This document shows, one piece after another, positions 22,504 to 29,794 of a stretch of DNA of 64,000 nt; position 1 is the stretch's first letter, and each line of letters opens with the position of its first letter. Origin of the DNA: a virus. Location: positions 1 through 64,000 of IMG/VR virus record IMGVR_UViG_3300042386_000659. The stretch is one strand, 5' to 3'. The notes beneath the pieces were generated by a model, which saw only the letters and a list, made by a program, of their open reading frames with translations, ran no database searches and had not been told where the DNA came from. The translations under genes and the position numbers were made by a program.

Positions 22504-23859
22504 TTACGCTAAACCGGATATTTTGGGATTTGCTCCGTTGTTATAACTATTAACAACTTTGGCAACTAAATCACCCGTACCCCAAGTTTTAAGGGATTCA
22601 CAACTTGCAATGTTAGATGCTCCAATATCATTTTTAAGTCCGTTAACGATACAATCGTATCTACCATTTTTTAAGGTTTTAATGGTTGCAACCATTCCAT
22701 CTTCTAACGATGTGTAATTTCTAACACCTGCACTATTCATTGTGGTTGAATTCGGTAGATTCCACGTTGTGTTGAATGGGTTGTATGTACCTCCTCTACC
22801 CTCAGCTTGTCTCCAAGCGTACATGAATTTCATATTTTCATCACTAATTGGAGCGCCTAAGTTTTCCAATAATTTAGCGTAGAAATTCTTATCTGCCAAA
22901 TCATCAACATTTATTGTGTCAATATTCTTTTTTAAATCTTCAGATTTTACACCCTTTTCTTTTAATAACTCAATTAATTTTTTAAGCATTTCAGGTGTGG
23001 CTTTAACCATTGTTTCGGATGGTGCGGAACCTGAAACTCCTTCTTTATTAGATACGTGTAAATGATTATAGTGATTACCTCCGGTGTCTGTTTGCCATAA
23101 TACCGCTTTTTGATTACTACCCTCAGCATTTAATGAATAACCCATTTTAACTAACTCGTTCTTCACTCTTTCACCTAACTCCCTAAATTTTGGGTTACCA
23201 TTGGATTTGTTTGATGCTCCACCCGCACCAATACCATCTAATATTGCAATATCAACGGCAGTATTTGTGGCGTGCCTACTCGGTTTTCCATTTATGGTTA
23301 GATTTCCATGTCCGGATTTTGCGGTTGTTATTGTAACAGTCACACCCGCATTAGATGCTGCCGTCTGTAAATCATCCAATAGTGGTTGATTTATTTGGTC
23401 ATTTTGAGTCCCATCACCGTCAAATTTTACGTTAGAATAACTCGTATCACCCAATCGAACAAACGCCTCATTAATTGCGGTTTTAGTATCACCACTTACT
23501 TTTTCACTTGTAAACTTACCAACCGCGGATGCAGTTTCAGGTCCAAAAAGACCATCAACACCATATCTTGGTAATTCATAACCCAATAGTTTTAAACCAA
23601 TTTGCATCGATTCAACATTCTTTTGGAAATTCATCGAACCCTTTTGTTGTTGTGACAAACCACCAGAATTAGCGGCATCTTCTAACGTACTATAAAATGA
23701 CTCAACGTCGTCAGAGACTAAATCAGCTTTCTTAGGATTGTCAGTCTTTTTAACACCGACAGCCTTAAGGATATTATCTAAAAACCCTTCTTTAATAGCT
23801 TCTTTACCATAGTTAAGTCTGTGGATTCTTTCCAGCTGTTCGATTAAATTCTTCTTCAT
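22504..23859 (-). CDS. Multi-domain virion lysin (PG-binding, M15-like, lysozyme-like)
   Basis: The 451-residue protein has a leader MKKNLIEQLERIHRLNYG followed by AIKE|GF, which fits capsid targeting with a prohead-protease site. Residues about 85-130 (LKLLGYELPRYGVDGLFGPE) are a PG_binding_1 domain. About 165-275 contain SRHATNTAVDIAI and NHYNHLHVS, the metal ligands of an M15/VanY-type peptidase. About 345-451 (YAWRQAEGRGGTYNPFNTT) match phage lysozyme-like domains. Likely packaged and used for cell-wall entry, or for lysis. Confidence 0.7.
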   Translation of the reverse strand: MKKNLIEQLERIHRLNYGKEAIKEGFLDNILKAVGVKKTDNPKKADLVSDDVESFYSTLEDAANSGGLSQQQKGSMNFQKNVESMQIGLKLLGYELPRYGVDGLFGPETASAVGKFTSEKVSGDTKTAINEAFVRLGDTSYSNVKFDGDGTQNDQINQPLLDDLQTAASNAGVTVTITTAKSGHGNLTINGKPSRHATNTAVDIAILDGIGAGGASNKSNGNPKFRELGERVKNELVKMGYSLNAEGSNQKAVLWQTDTGGNHYNHLHVSNKEGVSGSAPSETMVKATPEMLKKLIELLKEKGVKSEDLKKNIDTINVDDLADKNFYAKLLENLGAPISDENMKFMYAWRQAEGRGGTYNPFNTTWNLPNSTTMNSAGVRNYTSLEDGMVATIKTLKNGRYDCIVNGLKNDIGASNIASCESLKTWGTGDLVAKVVNSYNNGANPKISGLA

Positions 23860-23864
23860 ATCAA

Positions 23865-23872
23865 TATAAATA
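23865..23872 (-). promoter_or_regulatory. TATTTATA box, candidate late promoter
   Basis: TATTTATATTGAT on the minus strand, 5 nt before the ATG of the lysin gene. Confidence 0.4.
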
Positions 23873-23880
23873 TAACAAAC

Positions 23881-24276
23881 CTATACTTTTATCCATTTTT
23901 GTGTTGAGTCTAGTTTGAAGGACCCAACATATTTTTTATTCCATTGTGTGGGGTGAATTAAGGATAGAAATGTTGATTCATCCTCCCTAACATATAAGTG
24001 ATAGGTTTCGGACATAACCGGTATAAATGAGTAAGATGATTGGTAAACCAATTCGTTCCAATTAACTTCATCAATTAACTTTTGAAACTCTTCCTTTAAC
24101 TCGTCGTATCTTGATTTAAATTGTTTATTAGCAATTCCTGCTTGCATTTGTTTCCAACCACCAACATCCTCCAATTTAATTGCAGGAGCACCTTGATTAC
24201 TACCATAAGTTAATTCCCTTTGGTAATATCCTTTTTCTTCATCCCATACAACTAAATCAGGTTTCTTTTTTGCCAT
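23881..24276 (-). CDS. DUF2452-family protein
   Basis: The 131-residue protein shows GYYQRELTYGSNQGAPAI, then WNELVYQSSYSFIPV, YHLYVREDESTFLSLIHP and YVGSFKLDSTQKWIKV. These match a DUF2452-type domain in order and spacing. Homologues are common in Bacteroidota genomes and their phages. Function unknown. Translation overlaps the upstream membrane gene by 1 bp. Confidence 0.65.
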   Translation of the reverse strand: MAKKKPDLVVWDEEKGYYQRELTYGSNQGAPAIKLEDVGGWKQMQAGIANKQFKSRYDELKEEFQKLIDEVNWNELVYQSSYSFIPVMSETYHLYVREDESTFLSLIHPTQWNKKYVGSFKLDSTQKWIKV

Positions 24277-24446
24277 TACATGATTTGATTTTTATCATCT
24301 TGGTTGTCTTCATCACCCCAATTAAGAAAATCGTCACCTTTGTAATCGGGATGATTTTTTTGCATGTAATCAATACCAACAACCCATCTCCATGAGATAA
24401 AACCAATGATGATGAACATTATTCCAAAAATTAGAAAGTATTCCAT
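24276..24446 (-). CDS. Small single-pass membrane protein
   Basis: The start at 24446 (MEYFLIFGIMFIIIGFISW) lies 1 bp after the upstream stop and gives a clean transmembrane helix. Upstream Met codons lie inside the thioesterase gene. The tail is acidic (DDFLNWGDEDNQDDK). Function unknown, 56 residues. Confidence 0.6.
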   Translation of the reverse strand: MEYFLIFGIMFIIIGFISWRWVVGIDYMQKNHPDYKGDDFLNWGDEDNQDDKNQIM

Positions 24447-24447
24447 A

Positions 24448-24810
24448 TTATTTATTCTTTTTATTATGTGCTTTAGGTTTACCATTTTCATCCAATAGAA
24501 CGAAAATGATTTTATCTATTTTAATTATTGATTGTTTAGTGTTTTTGTTTCTAACATCGCAACATAATGTAACCGATGTCGTTCCAAATCTAACTAAATC
24601 CATACCAAATTCAATTACATCACCAACCTTTGCGGTGGTAACAAAATCAATTTCAGACATTGCTTTAGTAACAATATTAGGACTACCTAATTGGCAAATC
24701 GCGAATATTGCGGCTTCTTCATCAATCCACTTTAATAATTGACCTCCGAATAATGTACCTCTCGGGTTTAAATCACCTGGTTTAATTAACTTCCTTGTTC
24801 TATATATCAT
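24448..24810 (-). CDS. Hotdog acyl-CoA thioesterase
   Basis: The 120-residue protein matches the YciA/BFIT-type hotdog family: NPRGTLFGGQLLKWIDEEAA (about 15-34) with the catalytic Asp, MSEIDFVTTAKVGDVIEFG and the FGTTSVTLCCDVRN strand. It hydrolyses acyl-CoAs in the cytoplasm. It is unusual in a phage and may supply or remove acyl groups for the fatty-acyl/glycan genes at 46-49 kb (inference). It overlaps the HAD gene upstream by 4 bp. Confidence 0.85.
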   Translation of the reverse strand: MIYRTRKLIKPGDLNPRGTLFGGQLLKWIDEEAAIFAICQLGSPNIVTKAMSEIDFVTTAKVGDVIEFGMDLVRFGTTSVTLCCDVRNKNTKQSIIKIDKIIFVLLDENGKPKAHNKKNK

Positions 24811-25331
24811 CTTTCTAATTTCTTAATACATTCATCAACTTTATCTCTCAATCTACCACCAACTCCGTGGTCACCATCCACTTGAACGTGTCTCCACATT
24901 GGAACTTTAGGTGATAACCATTTGAATTGCTCACCTAAACGAAGGTCATCAATTGCTATCCAATTTGATATCTTATTATCTTTAGCCCACTTCACAACTT
25001 CTAATGCTCTTTCGTGGTCTATGGATGGTCTACTCATTTTGTTCCATAGATCCTGATGTGTAGTTATATCAATCAATCGGGCAGTTATACCATAATGCCT
25101 AAAGATTCGTTTAAGCTGATTGAATGTGAAATGTTTTTTCCAATCTGAACTAACTACTAGCTCAGCGTTTGTTTCATCACATATCTTTTGCAATGCCTCA
25201 CAATCTTCTTTAACCCAAGGGTATGGTATTTGGAAATCCTCCACCCCCATATCGATAGTAACCTTACCATCGTACCATGTTGCCCAAGCCAATGGGCCAT
25301 CAACATCAATAAAAATTATCTTTCGTCTCAT
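24807..25331 (-). CDS. HAD-like phosphatase
   Basis: Motif I is IFIDVDGPL (about 6), motif II VVSSDWKKH (about 58) and motif IV WIAIDDLRLG (about 122). Residues near NQLKRIFRHYGI fit the HAD cap-less group seen in nucleic-acid end-repair families. Length 174 aa. The neighbour on each side overlaps by 4 bp. Substrate unknown. It differs from the 17223-17699 nucleotidase. Confidence 0.7.
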   Translation of the reverse strand: MRRKIIFIDVDGPLAWATWYDGKVTIDMGVEDFQIPYPWVKEDCEALQKICDETNAELVVSSDWKKHFTFNQLKRIFRHYGITARLIDITTHQDLWNKMSRPSIDHERALEVVKWAKDNKISNWIAIDDLRLGEQFKWLSPKVPMWRHVQVDGDHGVGGRLRDKVDECIKKLER

Positions 25332-26011
25332 TTTGTAAATTTACGGAAATTACTTTTAAAATCTTTTTCGTATACCTTTAATTCTTTTGTGTTTAATCCA
25401 TTATATAAACCTGTTGACATAAATGCCTGAATTTCATCATCGATAATTTTCTTATCATCAACGTAACCCATCTTTATAAGTTTCTTTTTTAACTTATTAT
25501 AATGGGTTGGTTTAATATTATTAATTAAACTATTAACCGTTTTTTTATACATTTTATTGGTGAAATATAAACCATGAGCAATTTCATGATCCATAGTTTT
25601 TAAATCTTTACTACTTGCACCAATCAAATACCAATCACATCTTGTTCCATCATTTTTATTTTGTGAATCAATCGCACAATAAAAATAAATGTCGTTCATA
25701 ATCTCATCATACTCTGTGTCTTTACAGAATATATGGTTGGCTCTTTGCATAACATTACATGGAATGTTATAACCAGACCAATCGTCAGGATATGTGAATG
25801 TTCTTTTCTTCCAAGCTAATTTATAATGTCTCATATATTCCATCCAAGTAAATCGTTTACCTCTGAATTTTTTATATGGGGATTCGTAGAACTCTTGGTA
25901 TCGACAGAACAACATTGCCCTATCGTAATCATCATCAATAGTTACACAATATATTCGAGGTTTCACCTCTTTAACCACACCTTTAACTAACGGGTGCTTA
26001 ATTTTTTTCAT
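25328..26011 (-). CDS. Putative zinc metallopeptidase-like protein
   Basis: The 227-residue protein contains TMDHEIAHGLYFTN (about 140-153), an HExxH zinc motif. The acidic IIDDEIQAFMST (about 189) could supply the third ligand. The rest is basic. Similar HExxH proteins occur in T4-like phages with unknown targets. It lacks the ITExQ leader of the other metalloprotease, so it is probably cytoplasmic. It overlaps the DNA methyltransferase gene by 4 bp. Confidence 0.6.
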   Translation of the reverse strand: MKKIKHPLVKGVVKEVKPRIYCVTIDDDYDRAMLFCRYQEFYESPYKKFRGKRFTWMEYMRHYKLAWKKRTFTYPDDWSGYNIPCNVMQRANHIFCKDTEYDEIMNDIYFYCAIDSQNKNDGTRCDWYLIGASSKDLKTMDHEIAHGLYFTNKMYKKTVNSLINNIKPTHYNKLKKKLIKMGYVDDKKIIDDEIQAFMSTGLYNGLNTKELKVYEKDFKSNFRKFTK

Positions 26012-26622
26012 TTACAACTTTTTAATATTTCTAAACATAAATCTGCCGGTATCTTACTTCTTTCATAAGCGTTGGCTCGACCTTGTGTTCCTGTTCTACT
26101 ACCTCTTGGTGCCGCAACGTGACATGGGTCACCATTCTTACACATTGGTTTTGGAATCCAAACATCACTGTTGGTCCATATGTCAGTTGGTTTCATTCGC
26201 TCGTCACCATATTGGCAATAAGTTACAGAGTTCTTTTTCAATCCTTTAACAACATCTAACTTACGAAGAACACCTCGTGGGTTTTCCATAAACCAATATG
26301 TTGGTTGGAAGTGATTAATAATTTCTAATGTCTTTCTAACTAATTCAATACCCAACTTTGCGGTTTCTGTTTTAGGTATATAAGCACCTTTACCTCCTGA
26401 CCAGTGGTGACCGATTGCTGCAACACTGAAACCAGTACATGGTGGAGATGCCCAAATTACATCGGGTTGAAACGGAACTTTAGATACATCAAAATCTAAT
26501 ATACTAATTGGGTAATGAATACCTTCAAATTCAATTAAATCAGATGAAAACACTTCCATTCCTAATTCTTCCGCAATCTTTCCTACTGAACGACTACCCG
26601 CAAATAATTCTAATACTTTCAT
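26008..26622 (-). CDS. DNA C5-cytosine methyltransferase-like, short form
   Basis: The 204-residue protein shows motif I LELFAGSRSVG (about 4), WASPPCTGFSVA with the SPPC catalytic motif (about 58), and the ENPRG motif (about 112). The usual target-recognition domain and motifs IX-X are missing or short. This resembles short phage C5 methyltransferases. It could modify DNA to evade restriction, or act on other targets. It overlaps both neighbours by 1-4 bp. Confidence 0.7.
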   Translation of the reverse strand: MKVLELFAGSRSVGKIAEELGMEVFSSDLIEFEGIHYPISILDFDVSKVPFQPDVIWASPPCTGFSVAAIGHHWSGGKGAYIPKTETAKLGIELVRKTLEIINHFQPTYWFMENPRGVLRKLDVVKGLKKNSVTYCQYGDERMKPTDIWTNSDVWIPKPMCKNGDPCHVAAPRGSRTGTQGRANAYERSKIPADLCLEILKSCK

Positions 26623-26909
26623 TAACGTATATATTTGAACTTATTAGTTAAGTTATTAATAAGGTTTTCTTCTTCGGTTGATAATAAATCCCTACACTTT
26701 GCAAGACGTTCTAAACTTTCCCAAAATGTTTGGTCATTAACATTCGGTCTACGGACACCGTAATTAGGTTTTTTAATATCTTTTTGGTCTTCACTAATGA
26801 ATCCACACTCAATTAAGTAATCAATTAGTTCTTGTCTTTCTGTAGATGAACAAGCATCAACAAATTCACTTGGGTCGATGTTAATATCGTCTGGTGTAAA
26901 ATCTGGCAT
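26622..26909 (-). CDS. Hypothetical small protein
   Basis: The 95-residue product is helical and acidic, with LIDYLIECGFISEDQ (about 28) and a C-terminal charged helix (LSTEEENLINNLTNKFKYI). It is translationally coupled to the short C5 methyltransferase (1-bp overlap). Function unknown. Confidence 0.55.
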   Translation of the reverse strand: MPDFTPDDINIDPSEFVDACSSTERQELIDYLIECGFISEDQKDIKKPNYGVRRPNVNDQTFWESLERLAKCRDLLSTEEENLINNLTNKFKYIR

Positions 26910-26919
26910 AAATTTAGTT

Positions 26920-27456
26920 TTAAATGTGTTTTAATATAATATCGTCACTTTTATATAAAATTTTATATGATAAATTATATTTTAAAATGACTTTGAAATT
27001 AATTGTAACTCCGTCATATTTGTTCTTAGCGTTTTCCATCTTCTTTTGTTTAATTTCTCTTTCCATTTTAAAAAGATTATCTAGATTCTCATCACTATGA
27101 ACTAATACAACGAATTTTATTTCCCCCTCCTCACTAAATAAACCAAATATGGTATCTGAATTGTCATGTGTACTTACCTTATCAATCCTACCCAATATAC
27201 CTAAAGTTTTTCCTTTAGTAATATTATATGTTTTATTTTTGGTTGGGGTTATTGAAACGGATTTAAGGGATTTAGTTTCTGAATCAGGACCATAATACCC
27301 TTTTGTTTCTGGAATATCAAACATCTCTCTCATAATCTTATCCCTATACTTTTGATTATTGAAATCTTTTAGTGGGGTAATTTTATTGATTAATTTTATT
27401 TTATCTTGGTAAGATAAACTTTTTACATGTTCAATAATTTCTTCTTCTGTAACCAT
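26920..27456 (-). CDS. Hypothetical protein
   Basis: The 178-residue product has a helical N-terminus (HVKSLSYQDKIKLINKI) and a beta-rich middle (TLGILGRIDKVSTHDNSDTIFGL). The C-terminus has hydrophobic strands (NFKVILKYNLSYKILY). No family is recognised. A short gap with AT-rich DNA separates it from the IscA gene. Confidence 0.5.
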   Translation of the reverse strand: MVTEEEIIEHVKSLSYQDKIKLINKITPLKDFNNQKYRDKIMREMFDIPETKGYYGPDSETKSLKSVSITPTKNKTYNITKGKTLGILGRIDKVSTHDNSDTIFGLFSEEGEIKFVVLVHSDENLDNLFKMEREIKQKKMENAKNKYDGVTINFKVILKYNLSYKILYKSDDIILKHI

Positions 27457-27505
27457 GAATAAAATTTATATATAAAATATACAAAAAATTATTCACATAA
27501 AAAAA

Positions 27506-27829
27506 TTAAAGGGCGAAACTTTCCCCACATCCACAAGTACGAGATGCATTTGGGTTAATAAACTGAAAACCCTTACCATTTAATCCGTCTGAAAAATCTA
27601 ATTCGGTACCATAAAGATATAATAAAGATTTCATATCTATTAATATTTGTACTCCCTTATCTTCTGCAAGAGTATCACCTGTTTGTTGCTCGGTATCAAA
27701 TGAAAGGTCATATGACAACCCACTACATCCACCACCTTTAACCGCCACTCTAACAAAGGGAGTTTGAAACCCACTTTCTTCAATAAGTGAATTTAATTTA
27801 ATTGCCGCTTTTTCTGATACTGTTACCAT
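27506..27829 (-). CDS. A-type iron-sulfur carrier (IscA/ErpA/SufA-like)
   Basis: The 107-residue protein has the HesB/IscA hallmarks: VAVKGGGCSGLSYDL with the first Cys (about 35) and the C-terminal SRTCGCGESF with the CxC pair (about 99-101). The length is exactly that of bacterial IscA. It carries Fe or Fe-S clusters to client apo-proteins in the cytoplasm. It lies directly downstream of IscU (1-bp overlap), so the two form a small operon. The phage origin is unusual. Confidence 0.9.
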   Translation of the reverse strand: MVTVSEKAAIKLNSLIEESGFQTPFVRVAVKGGGCSGLSYDLSFDTEQQTGDTLAEDKGVQILIDMKSLLYLYGTELDFSDGLNGKGFQFINPNASRTCGCGESFAL

Positions 27830-28239
27830 TAAATGTGAGTTTCCTCAAAGATTATTTCCTCTAATCCTTGTTTTTTTCTATAATCGTTTATTGCTGATTT
27901 GATAGCATCTTCCGCCAATACTGAACAATGTATTTTAACTGGAGGAAGATTTAACTCCTCTACCAAATCCATATTATCAATTGTCACCGCCTCATCTAAA
28001 CTCTTACCTTTCAACCATTCGGTTGCAACTGAAGAAGATGCGATAGCTGAACCACATCCAAAAGTTTTAAATTTAGCGTCAACAATGATATCATCGACCA
28101 CCTCTATTTGTAATCTCATTACATCACCACATTCAGGAGCACCGACTAATCCAGTACCAACATTTGATTTAGATTTGTCCAATGTTCCTACATTTTTAGG
28201 GTTTGAGTAGTGATCTAAGACCTTATCTGAGTATGCCAT
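27829..28239 (-). CDS. iscU: Iron-sulfur scaffold IscU
   Basis: The 136-residue protein has all ligand motifs of IscU: GAPECGDVMRLQI (Cys about 37, Asp about 39), FGCGSAIASSS (Cys about 62) and LPPVKIHCSVLAEDAI with the His-Cys pair (about 105-106). The LPPVK chaperone (HscA)-binding motif is intact. It is a full-length, probably functional scaffold that assembles 2Fe-2S clusters. No IscS or ferredoxin is seen nearby, so host desulfurase would be needed. Confidence 0.92.
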   Translation of the reverse strand: MAYSDKVLDHYSNPKNVGTLDKSKSNVGTGLVGAPECGDVMRLQIEVVDDIIVDAKFKTFGCGSAIASSSVATEWLKGKSLDEAVTIDNMDLVEELNLPPVKIHCSVLAEDAIKSAINDYRKKQGLEEIIFEETHI

Positions 28240-28262
28240 AGTATTTGTTTATATGATAAATA

Positions 28263-28508
28263 TCACACGATTAGATCATCTAAATCGATATTATGTTCGG
28301 ATATGATTTCATGTATCTTTTCAAACACTAACTCAAGAGCATCGTATTTGTCAATTTCCTTACCTTCCATAGACCATTCCAACCCTTTCTTAGTGTTGTG
28401 TGTTATAGACCATAGTGCTAATGCCATATCTAAAGATTTAACGGCTCTTTTATGTGCGTATACATCATCCGGTTCGTTTAAATCGTACACTAGTTTCGCT
28501 TTCGCCAT
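28263..28508 (-). CDS. Conserved small phage protein
   Basis: The 81-residue product (MAKAKLVYDLNEPDDVYAHK, then KSLDMALALWSITHNTKK) resembles a small helical family widespread in T4-like phages, with no known function. It overlaps the next gene by 19 bp. Confidence 0.55.
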   Translation of the reverse strand: MAKAKLVYDLNEPDDVYAHKRAVKSLDMALALWSITHNTKKGLEWSMEGKEIDKYDALELVFEKIHEIISEHNIDLDDLIV

Positions 28509-28642
28509 AAGTCACTTAGTTTTTTAGTTGGTCTCTTAGTTTTATAATTACCATTTTCAGTTTCTTCAAGTAATGGTGCTCTCCAAATCTCATAAGCAAT
28601 CCATAAACCCGTAACAAACATCAATAATGCTGCGTACTTCAT
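28490..28642 (-). CDS. Small single-pass membrane protein
   Basis: The start at 28642 (MKYAALLMFVTGLWIAYEIW) gives a clean N-terminal membrane helix and a soluble, basic tail (KTKRPTKKLSDLWRKRN). The longer frame begins inside the upstream gene and is less likely. 50 residues. Confidence 0.5.
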   Translation of the reverse strand: MKYAALLMFVTGLWIAYEIWRAPLLEETENGNYKTKRPTKKLSDLWRKRN

Positions 28643-28652
28643 GTGTATATTT

Positions 28653-28976
28653 TTAAATTGTGAAATATTCTGTTTTCCAAAACTGCCACCACTTCTTTTT
28701 TTGAACTGGTTTACATTCTGAAAATGGATTATTTCCAAATGAAACTGAGTTTGAGTATTTTGAGGTCAATACATTTAAAAATACCTCATGATATTTTTTT
28801 GGTATTTCATCAAAATCTGCACTTATATTAACATTTAAATACTTTGGTCCATCTTCTGTATAAACTGTAAATTGTTCGTTCATACTAATAATAGTACTGG
28901 CCTTTATGTTTAAGTATTTTGTTCCACCTAAATTTAGGTCACCACTAATATGTTTTCTAAATTCTTCATCTGACAT
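28653..28976 (-). CDS. Hypothetical protein with Trp-rich end
   Basis: The 107-residue product has beta-rich segments (TKYLNIKASTIISM and KYLNVNISADF) and a C-terminal KKKWWQFWKTEYF tail, which may bind membrane or protein. No motif is recognised. The next gene lies 3 bp upstream. Confidence 0.5.
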   Translation of the reverse strand: MSDEEFRKHISGDLNLGGTKYLNIKASTIISMNEQFTVYTEDGPKYLNVNISADFDEIPKKYHEVFLNVLTSKYSNSVSFGNNPFSECKPVQKKKWWQFWKTEYFTI

Positions 28977-28979
28977 GTT

Positions 28980-29273
28980 TTATTCCGTTTCGTGATGTAA
29001 ATAATTTTCGTATTCTAATTGTAGTTTTGGGTGTTTACCAAAGAAGTATTCTCTGGTAAACTCGTGTCTACCATTTTCAACCTTTGAAATGAATAATTCA
29101 TCGTGTAAACTATCTGACAATGTTTTTTGAGTAGATAAACTATCCCGTGTATGGGTTAATTTATCATAGGTTTCATTGTACTTCCTATCTTTTTCAAGAT
29201 AGGCAAATGTCATCATCACCAACCCTAATAAAGAAGTTGCAATTCCTGCTCTAAATTTAGTTTCAGTTGTCAT
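28980..29273 (-). CDS. Membrane-anchored coiled-coil protein, spanin-like layout
   Basis: The 97-residue product has a hydrophobic helix (AGIATSLLGLVMMTFAYL, about 9-26). A charged coiled-coil-like stretch (DKLTHTRDSLSTQKTLSD) follows. This N-in layout resembles an inner-membrane i-spanin (Rz-like), but no o-spanin partner is seen. A similar layout occurs in the 35577-35951 product. Role tentative. Confidence 0.5.
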   Translation of the reverse strand: MTTETKFRAGIATSLLGLVMMTFAYLEKDRKYNETYDKLTHTRDSLSTQKTLSDSLHDELFISKVENGRHEFTREYFFGKHPKLQLEYENYLHHETE

Positions 29274-29572
29274 TAATCTAAATTTTTAATATCAGTTAAT
29301 GTTTTTTCTACCTCTTCTTCCGATAGATAACCAAGTACATCGTCCGTAATTGGAGTGGAGTAGGATATTTCACCATCTTTACCAAAGACGGCAATTTCAT
29401 ATAAACCATCTTTACCTCCGTAGGTGTGTGGTCCTTGAACTATACTAGCCCCGTATCCGTTTGAGAATTGAACTATGCACTGTTGTCCCATTCCCGCCGG
29501 ATGTGGTTGAAAGTTCAATTCTTCGAACACTATCGTGTCTAAGTTGTTGGTTGGTCTTCTTGTTTCGTTCAT
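29273..29572 (-). CDS. Hypothetical small protein
   Basis: The 99-residue protein has FNFQPHPAGMGQQCIVQF-like and YGASIVQGPHTYGGKDGLYE segments. These are Gly-rich beta hairpins, as in small phage enzymes or inhibitors, but I do not recognise a family. The C-terminus is acidic. It overlaps its downstream neighbour by 1 bp. Confidence 0.5.
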   Translation of the reverse strand: MNETRRPTNNLDTIVFEELNFQPHPAGMGQQCIVQFSNGYGASIVQGPHTYGGKDGLYEIAVFGKDGEISYSTPITDDVLGYLSEEEVEKTLTDIKNLD

Positions 29573-29617
29573 CTTTTAGTTTTTTTACGAATGATTGTAT
29601 TAAATAAAAATTCATAG

Positions 29618-29782
29618 TTAAAATATTTCTTCGGCAATACCCAAACCTTCAGCTAATGCAAATAACAAAGCCGAACTTCTAAGATCACCATTAAATAAGA
29701 AATAACAAGCCACAAATCTGATAACGGATTTAATAAAACTTATCCAGAAGTGACTGTTTGTTTTTGATTCTTTTTCTTGCAT
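29618..29782 (-). CDS. Small membrane protein
   Basis: A 54-residue frame in the gap between the C5 methyltransferase and the 29273-29572 gene. One hydrophobic segment (FIKSVIRFVACYFLF) is followed by a second, shorter one (ALLFALAEGLGIA). It is too short for usual callers, and operon spacing supports it. Function unknown. Confidence 0.4.
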   Translation of the reverse strand: MQEKESKTNSHFWISFIKSVIRFVACYFLFNGDLRSSALLFALAEGLGIAEEIF

Positions 29783-29794
29783 ATTCTAATATAG

